Below are positions 6,738 through 10,980 of a stretch of 10,980 nt of DNA, piece by piece. The stretch lies in NCBI GenBank assembly GCA_025360565.1, contig JANYBY010000426.1, forward strand, positions 1-10,980, in the 5' to 3' direction. This DNA comes from Bacteroidota bacterium (GTDB taxonomy: Bacteria; Bacteroidota; Bacteroidia; B-17B0; Aurantibacillaceae). The notes beneath the pieces are model-generated. The model did not search any database. It was not told where the DNA came from and worked only from the letters and a program-made list of their open reading frames with translations. The stretch's first letter is position 1; each line of letters begins with the position of its first letter. The translations under genes were made by a program, and so were the position numbers.

Positions 6738-9668
6738 ATGAAGCGATTTTTTCCACTGGCTGTTGTAGTATTAATTTTTACCGGATCTTATCCTTTAAAA
6801 CCGGTTTTTAAAATAAAAAAAGACCCTGATTTTTTATCCTTACAAAACCATTGGGTCGATTCCGTTTTTAATTCATTAAGCCCAAATCAAAGACTAGGTC
6901 AGCTTTTCATGGTTGCTGCTTATAGTAATCGCGACATGAAACACGTTAAAGAAATTAGAGAATTAATTAACAATTACTATATAGGCGGATTAATTTGGAT
7001 GCAGGGCGGCCCGGTTAAGCAAGGTAAACTGGCAAATTATTATCAGAGTATTGCAAAAACGCCTTTAATGTATAGCATTGATGGGGAGTGGGGATTGGCC
7101 ATGCGCCTGGATAGTACGCCGCGTTATCCCAAACAAATGACCTTAGGTGCTATTCAAAACGATTCGCTTATTTATTTAATGGGAAAACAAATCGCGAAAG
7201 AATGTAAGCGCATTGGCATTCATGTAAATTTTGCGCCTGTTGCCGATGTAAATAATAATCCGTTGAATCCGGTTATTGGTATGAGGAGCTTTGGCGAAAA
7301 TAAATTTAAAGTTGCGCAAAAAGCGTACATGTATATGGCCGGAATGCAGGATGAGCGCGTGATGGCAAATGGCAAGCATTTTCCGGGACACGGCGATACC
7401 GAAAGCGACTCACACAAAACATTGCCGTTCATGACGCATTCACGAGAGCGATTAGATTCGTTGGAGCTATATCCTTTTCAATATTTATTTGATAAGGGCT
7501 TGGCGAGTATAATGGTGGCGCATTTAAATATTCCGAGTTTGGATACCACTAAAAATCTGGCTTCAACTTTATCGCCAAATGTGGTAACCGATTTATTGAA
7601 AAATAAGATGGGCTTTAAAGGATTAATTTTTACTGATGCTTTAAATATGAAAGGTGCTTCTAAGTATTTTGCCCCCGGAATAGTTGACCTCAAAGCTCTT
7701 TTAGCGGGTAACGATGTGCTGTTGTTCAGCGAAAATGTTCCGAAAGCTATTGATGAAATAAATAAAGCTATAAAAGATGGAAAAATTACCCAGGCGGAAA
7801 TTGATGAACATTGCAAAAAAATACTGAAAGCAAAATATTGGAGCGGTTTATTTGTGAAACCGGAGATCGTTACTCGGAATTTATTTAAAGAGCTAAATAC
7901 GAAAGAGAGCTTCGAGCTGAATGATAGACTGGCGGAGGCTTCCATAACCATGCTCAAGAATGAAAATAATTTTTTACCACTAAAAAATCTTGATAGTTTA
8001 AAATTAGTGGAAGTTTCTTTTGGAGTGGAAGAACAAAACACCTTGTTTTCTACTTTAAAAAATTACGCCTATGTTGAACATGTTGGTTTAAAACACGATG
8101 CCAAACCAAAAGACATTGCAGATGCCTTTGAAAAAATTAACAGGGCAGACGTGGTGGTGGTGCAAATGAATAAAGCAACATTAAAGGCCGAAAATAATTA
8201 TGGAGTAGGGGAGCAAACTTTGCGGTTAATGGACTCTATCGCGAAATTAAAACCAACAGTTTTGGTAATGCTTACAAATCCATATTTGCTCAATAAAATA
8301 AAGAGTGTCACTAATTTCAGGTCGGTGATCGTAGCGTACGAATACATGCCTTCGCTGCTAAAAGCTTCTGCCAACGCCATTATCGGGGTAATTGGCACCG
8401 GTGGTAAATTACCTGTTACAACAAATTTATTTAAAGTTGAAAGCGGTTTAAATACAGAGCCGCTTGCTCCTCTAAAGTTAAAAATAGAACAAACAAATTT
8501 TCTCAAAAAAAAATTCGGGATAATTGACAGTATAGCGCTTTACGGCATTGAAGAAAAAGCATATCCCGGATGCGCTATTGTTGCTATGAAGGACGGAAAA
8601 GTAATTTATCAAAAGGCCTTTGGAAAATTTACGTATAACGCAGATGCTAAGGAAGTGGATAACGGAACCATTTACGATCTTGCAAGCATTACCAAAATCG
8701 CTTCTTCGGCCTTAGCGTTAATGAAATTAAAATCGGAAGATAAATTCGATTATAAAAAAACTTTGGGAAGTTATTTACCGTATTTGGCAGGAACGGACAA
8801 AGAAAATATTCTGATAGAGGACGTATTAACGCACCAGGCCGGATTGCAGGCATGGATCCCGTTCTATTTAAAAACTCTTACAAAAAAGGACGAATACAAA
8901 CCCGGTATTTATGCAGTAAAGGAAAGTCCTGCTTTTCCTACACATGTTGCTAAAAAATTATACGTTGTAAAAAATTTTACCGACTCAATGTATAAACGCA
9001 TTGTAACTTCTAAAATAGAGAACACAGGAAAATATTTGTACAGCGACCTTGGTTATTATTTTATGCAACAGATAATTGAACAGCAGTCTCAGAAAAAACT
9101 AAATGAGTTTGTAAAAGATTTTTATGCTAAATTGGGTTTAAGCCTCACATATCTGCCGTTAAAATATTTTTCTGTAAATCAAATTGCCCCAACCGAAAAC
9201 GATTCAAAATTTCGAAAACAAATTGTTCAGGGTTTTGTGCACGATCCAGGTGCTGCTTTAATGGGCGGTGTTGCAGGCCATGCCGGTTTATTTGGCACTG
9301 CTTTGGATCTTGCTAAATTAATGCAGATGTATTTAAATAAGGGAGAGTTGAATGGAGTAAGAATACTGGATAGCAACGTTGTAAAAGATTTTACAGCTTG
9401 TCATTTTTGTCCTGATAACCGTCGCGGACTTTGTTTTGAAAAACCCGAAACAGATCCGAAAAAAGATAGTCCGGTAACTTCTGAATGTAGCCCTGAAAGC
9501 TTTGGCCATAGCGGCTTTACAGGAACATTTGCCTGGGCTGATCCGAAAAATAAATTGGTTTATGTTTTTTTAAGTAACAGGGTTTATCCCGATGCGGAAC
9601 CAAATAAGTTGGCTAAGTTGGGAATTCGAGGTAAGATCCATAAAGCATTTTATGACGCTGTTAAATAA
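6738..9668 (+). CDS. Fused GH3 beta-N-acetylhexosaminidase (NagZ-like) and class C beta-lactamase-like serine hydrolase
   Basis: A 976-residue two-enzyme protein with a hydrophobic N-terminal export signal (about 1-18) and no lipobox cysteine. The GH3 barrel covers about 45-375. It has the NagZ-type loop KHFPGHGDTESDSH at 213-226, whose D224-H226 pair fits the acid/base dyad of NagZ enzymes, and GLIFTDALNMKGA with D300 as the likely nucleophile. A GH3 C-terminal-like domain follows (about 395-565). The C-terminal PF00144-type domain (about 595-975) has the SxxK motif S650-I-T-K653, a Y768-S-D element in place of YxN, and HSGFTGT (H924, S925, G926) in the KTG position. The GH3 part should cleave beta-N-acetylhexosamine bonds, as in peptidoglycan fragments. 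The serine hydrolase part may be an esterase or DD-peptidase-like enzyme rather than a true beta-lactamase. This fusion is a known Bacteroidota architecture. Four cysteines fall within 888-917. The next gene follows after 12 bp. Confidence 0.95.
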   Translation: MKRFFPLAVVVLIFTGSYPLKPVFKIKKDPDFLSLQNHWVDSVFNSLSPNQRLGQLFMVAAYSNRDMKHVKEIRELINNYYIGGLIWMQGGPVKQGKLANYYQSIAKTPLMYSIDGEWGLAMRLDSTPRYPKQMTLGAIQNDSLIYLMGKQIAKECKRIGIHVNFAPVADVNNNPLNPVIGMRSFGENKFKVAQKAYMYMAGMQDERVMANGKHFPGHGDTESDSHKTLPFMTHSRERLDSLELYPFQYLFDKGLASIMVAHLNIPSLDTTKNLASTLSPNVVTDLLKNKMGFKGLIFTDALNMKGASKYFAPGIVDLKALLAGNDVLLFSENVPKAIDEINKAIKDGKITQAEIDEHCKKILKAKYWSGLFVKPEIVTRNLFKELNTKESFELNDRLAEASITMLKNENNFLPLKNLDSLKLVEVSFGVEEQNTLFSTLKNYAYVEHVGLKHDAKPKDIADAFEKINRADVVVVQMNKATLKAENNYGVGEQTLRLMDSIAKLKPTVLVMLTNPYLLNKIKSVTNFRSVIVAYEYMPSLLKASANAIIGVIGTGGKLPVTTNLFKVESGLNTEPLAPLKLKIEQTNFLKKKFGIIDSIALYGIEEKAYPGCAIVAMKDGKVIYQKAFGKFTYNADAKEVDNGTIYDLASITKIASSALALMKLKSEDKFDYKKTLGSYLPYLAGTDKENILIEDVLTHQAGLQAWIPFYLKTLTKKDEYKPGIYAVKESPAFPTHVAKKLYVVKNFTDSMYKRIVTSKIENTGKYLYSDLGYYFMQQIIEQQSQKKLNEFVKDFYAKLGLSLTYLPLKYFSVNQIAPTENDSKFRKQIVQGFVHDPGAALMGGVAGHAGLFGTALDLAKLMQMYLNKGELNGVRILDSNVVKDFTACHFCPDNRRGLCFEKPETDPKKDSPVTSECSPESFGHSGFTGTFAWADPKNKLVYVFLSNRVYPDAEPNKLAKLGIRGKIHKAFYDAVK

Positions 9669-9680
9669 GTGATATAAAAA

Positions 9681-10904
9681 ATGAAGCTGTTAATTTTAAC
9701 TCAGTATTTTCCACCCGAAATAGGCGCGCCTCAAAATCGCCTGTTCGAGCTGGCTGTGCGCCTGCAAAAGCTGGGAGTTGATATAACGGTTTTAACCGCC
9801 ATGCCAAATTATCCGCAAATGGAAATTTATGAAGCTTACAAAGGCAAAAATTATTTTTACGAAGAAATGGAAGGGATAAAAATTCACAGGGCCTCTATTT
9901 TTGTTTCAAAGAATAAATCCATTATTAATCGTTTGCGAAATTATTTTTCGTTTGTTATTTCAAGTAAAAGAGTAGGGAATAGTAAGTTAGGAAATTTTGA
10001 TTTTCTCTTGTGCGAATCGCCTCCTTTATTTTTAGGATACAGCGCCATGAATTTGGCCAAAAGAAAAAAAGCCAAACTTATTTTTAATGTGAGCGATCTG
10101 TGGCCCGAGAGCGCCGAAAAATTAGGGGTCATAAATAATAAATTTCTTTTGGGTATGGCTTACAATTTGGAGGCTAAACTTTATAAAAGATCGGTTTTGG
10201 TAACAGGACAAACACAGGGAATCTGTAAAAGCATCAATCAAAGATTCCCTTCCGTTAAAACCTATTGGTTGCCGAACGGGGTTGATCTCAATTATTATGA
10301 CCCCGAAATTATAAATGCAGGCGACTGGCGGCAAAAAAATAAATTCTTGGAATCTGATTTTATTTTGATCTATGCCGGAATTATTGGCATTGCACAAGGT
10401 TTGGAAGTTATTTTAAAGACCGCTAAAAATTTTAAGGATAATCATGCCGTAAAATTTGTATTAATGGGCAGCGGCCCCGAAAAAGAAAAATTAATTCAAC
10501 TAAAAACTGAATTGGGATTAAACAATGTATTCTTTTTGGAAGCTGTTACAAAACAAAAAATGCCTTCCATATTAAGATCGGTTAATGCCGCCATTATCCC
10601 TTTAAGGAAACTGGATCTGTTCCTGGGAGCAATTCCTTCTAAAATATTTGAGAGTCTTGCTATGGAAGTTCCTATTCTATTGGGAGTTGGGGGAGAGGCA
10701 AAAAATTTGTTCATTGATAAGGGCAAATGCGGTATTTATTTTGAACCCGAAAACCCTGAAGAACTTGCAGCGGCCATTAATAAACTGCTTAAGGATAAAA
10801 TCTTATGCGGTGAATTGGGGAAGAACGGCAGAAATTATGTAAATGAAAATTTTAACCGAAATAACATCGCCGAACTTTTTTATAAGCAAATAACAAAAAT
10901 TTAA
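9681..10904 (+). CDS. GT4-family glycosyltransferase, WbuB-like
   Basis: A 407-residue cytoplasmic GT-B enzyme that transfers a sugar from a nucleotide donor, probably in surface polysaccharide or O-antigen assembly. The N-terminal Rossmann half begins MKLLILTQYFPPEIGAPQNR, and CESPPLFLG (111-119) and NVSDLWPES (136-144) are typical of the WbuB-like subgroup. The C-terminal donor-binding half has LPNGVD (197-202), YAGIIGIAQG (231-240), MGSGPEK (262-268) and PSKIFESLAMEVP (319-331). In the EX7E motif of retaining GT4 enzymes the second Glu is E324, while the first position is G316, a change that I believe also occurs in this subgroup. It starts 12 bp after the GH3 fusion and ends 8 bp before the next start, so it is probably co-transcribed. 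Donor and acceptor sugars cannot be read from the sequence. Confidence 0.92.
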   Translation: MKLLILTQYFPPEIGAPQNRLFELAVRLQKLGVDITVLTAMPNYPQMEIYEAYKGKNYFYEEMEGIKIHRASIFVSKNKSIINRLRNYFSFVISSKRVGNSKLGNFDFLLCESPPLFLGYSAMNLAKRKKAKLIFNVSDLWPESAEKLGVINNKFLLGMAYNLEAKLYKRSVLVTGQTQGICKSINQRFPSVKTYWLPNGVDLNYYDPEIINAGDWRQKNKFLESDFILIYAGIIGIAQGLEVILKTAKNFKDNHAVKFVLMGSGPEKEKLIQLKTELGLNNVFFLEAVTKQKMPSILRSVNAAIIPLRKLDLFLGAIPSKIFESLAMEVPILLGVGGEAKNLFIDKGKCGIYFEPENPEELAAAINKLLKDKILCGELGKNGRNYVNENFNRNNIAELFYKQITKI

Positions 10905-10912
10905 AAAGCAAA

Positions 10913-10980
10913 ATGGAATTAAGCCCTAAACAAAGACTTTTTTATTTTTTTCCGGTACTATTTTGCTTTTGTCTTCCGTT
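10913..10980 (+). CDS. 5' end of a hydrophobic, probably membrane, protein (cut by window edge)
   Basis: An ATG 8 bp after the glycosyltransferase stop opens a frame that stays open to the window edge (22 codons). It reads MELSPKQRLFYFFPVLFCFC then LP. A short polar start followed by a strongly hydrophobic stretch fits a first membrane helix. Next to a GT4 gene, an O-antigen polymerase/ligase-type protein is a reasonable guess, but the visible part is too short to assign a family. Confidence 0.6.
   Translation, partial: MELSPKQRLFYFFPVLFCFCLP

Noticed and set aside
7478..8041. 187-codon open frame on the minus strand inside the GH3 fusion gene
   Set aside because: It lies wholly antisense to a well-supported coding region, is rich in Ser, Phe and Lys without domain motifs, and has no start context. 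It is a shadow of the real gene.
6738..9668. GH3 and beta-lactamase halves as two genes joined by a sequencing error
   Set aside because: One continuous frame with a normal linker, and the same fusion is a known Bacteroidota architecture.

Overview
The window comes from an AT-rich member of the Bacteroidota. Three things point there. The outer-membrane receptor has the carboxypeptidase-regulatory-like front domain typical of that phylum. A small HYC/CC/PP-type cysteine protein, so far familiar from Bacteroidota, is present. Purine-rich Shine-Dalgarno sequences are almost absent and start contexts are A/T-rich. I cannot place it below phylum level by eye. It reads as ordinary chromosome: no transposase, phage gene, CRISPR array, tRNA or rRNA is visible.

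Layout. (1) 16-3428, plus strand: two paralogous proton-coupled POT/PTR2 peptide transporters. They are separated by a 221-bp spacer that is almost wholly a degenerate palindromic repeat: one inverted outer arm, a central stem, and three right-hand units at an exact 58-bp period. The second transporter starts at TTG, just after the repeat. (2) 3466-6567, minus strand: a three-gene set read from right to left. It encodes a small cysteine-rich HYC/CC/PP-type protein (GTG start), an exported heavy-metal-associated (HMA) protein, and a TonB-dependent outer-membrane receptor. The last two are only 2 bp apart. The 117-bp gap before the HMA gene holds a strong AT-rich hairpin and a 14-bp perfect palindrome. 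All three proteins carry adjacent-cysteine (CC) pairs. (3) 6568-6737: divergent intergenic region with candidate promoters. (4) 6738-10980, plus strand: a fused glycoside hydrolase family 3 / class C beta-lactamase-like protein, then after 12 bp a WbuB-like GT4 glycosyltransferase, then after 8 bp the first codons of a hydrophobic protein cut by the window edge.

How the genes may work together. The transporters import di- and tripeptides. The minus-strand set looks like an envelope system for a thiophilic metal, copper being the best guess, in which the HMA protein binds metal in the periplasm and the receptor moves a ligand across the outer membrane. The plus-strand genes at the right look like envelope glycan metabolism: cleavage of N-acetylhexosamine-containing (peptidoglycan-type) material, followed by the start of a surface polysaccharide locus. 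The metal set and the 1709-1922 repeat are the parts most worth following up. Nothing here can be shown from sequence alone to be a wholly new system.
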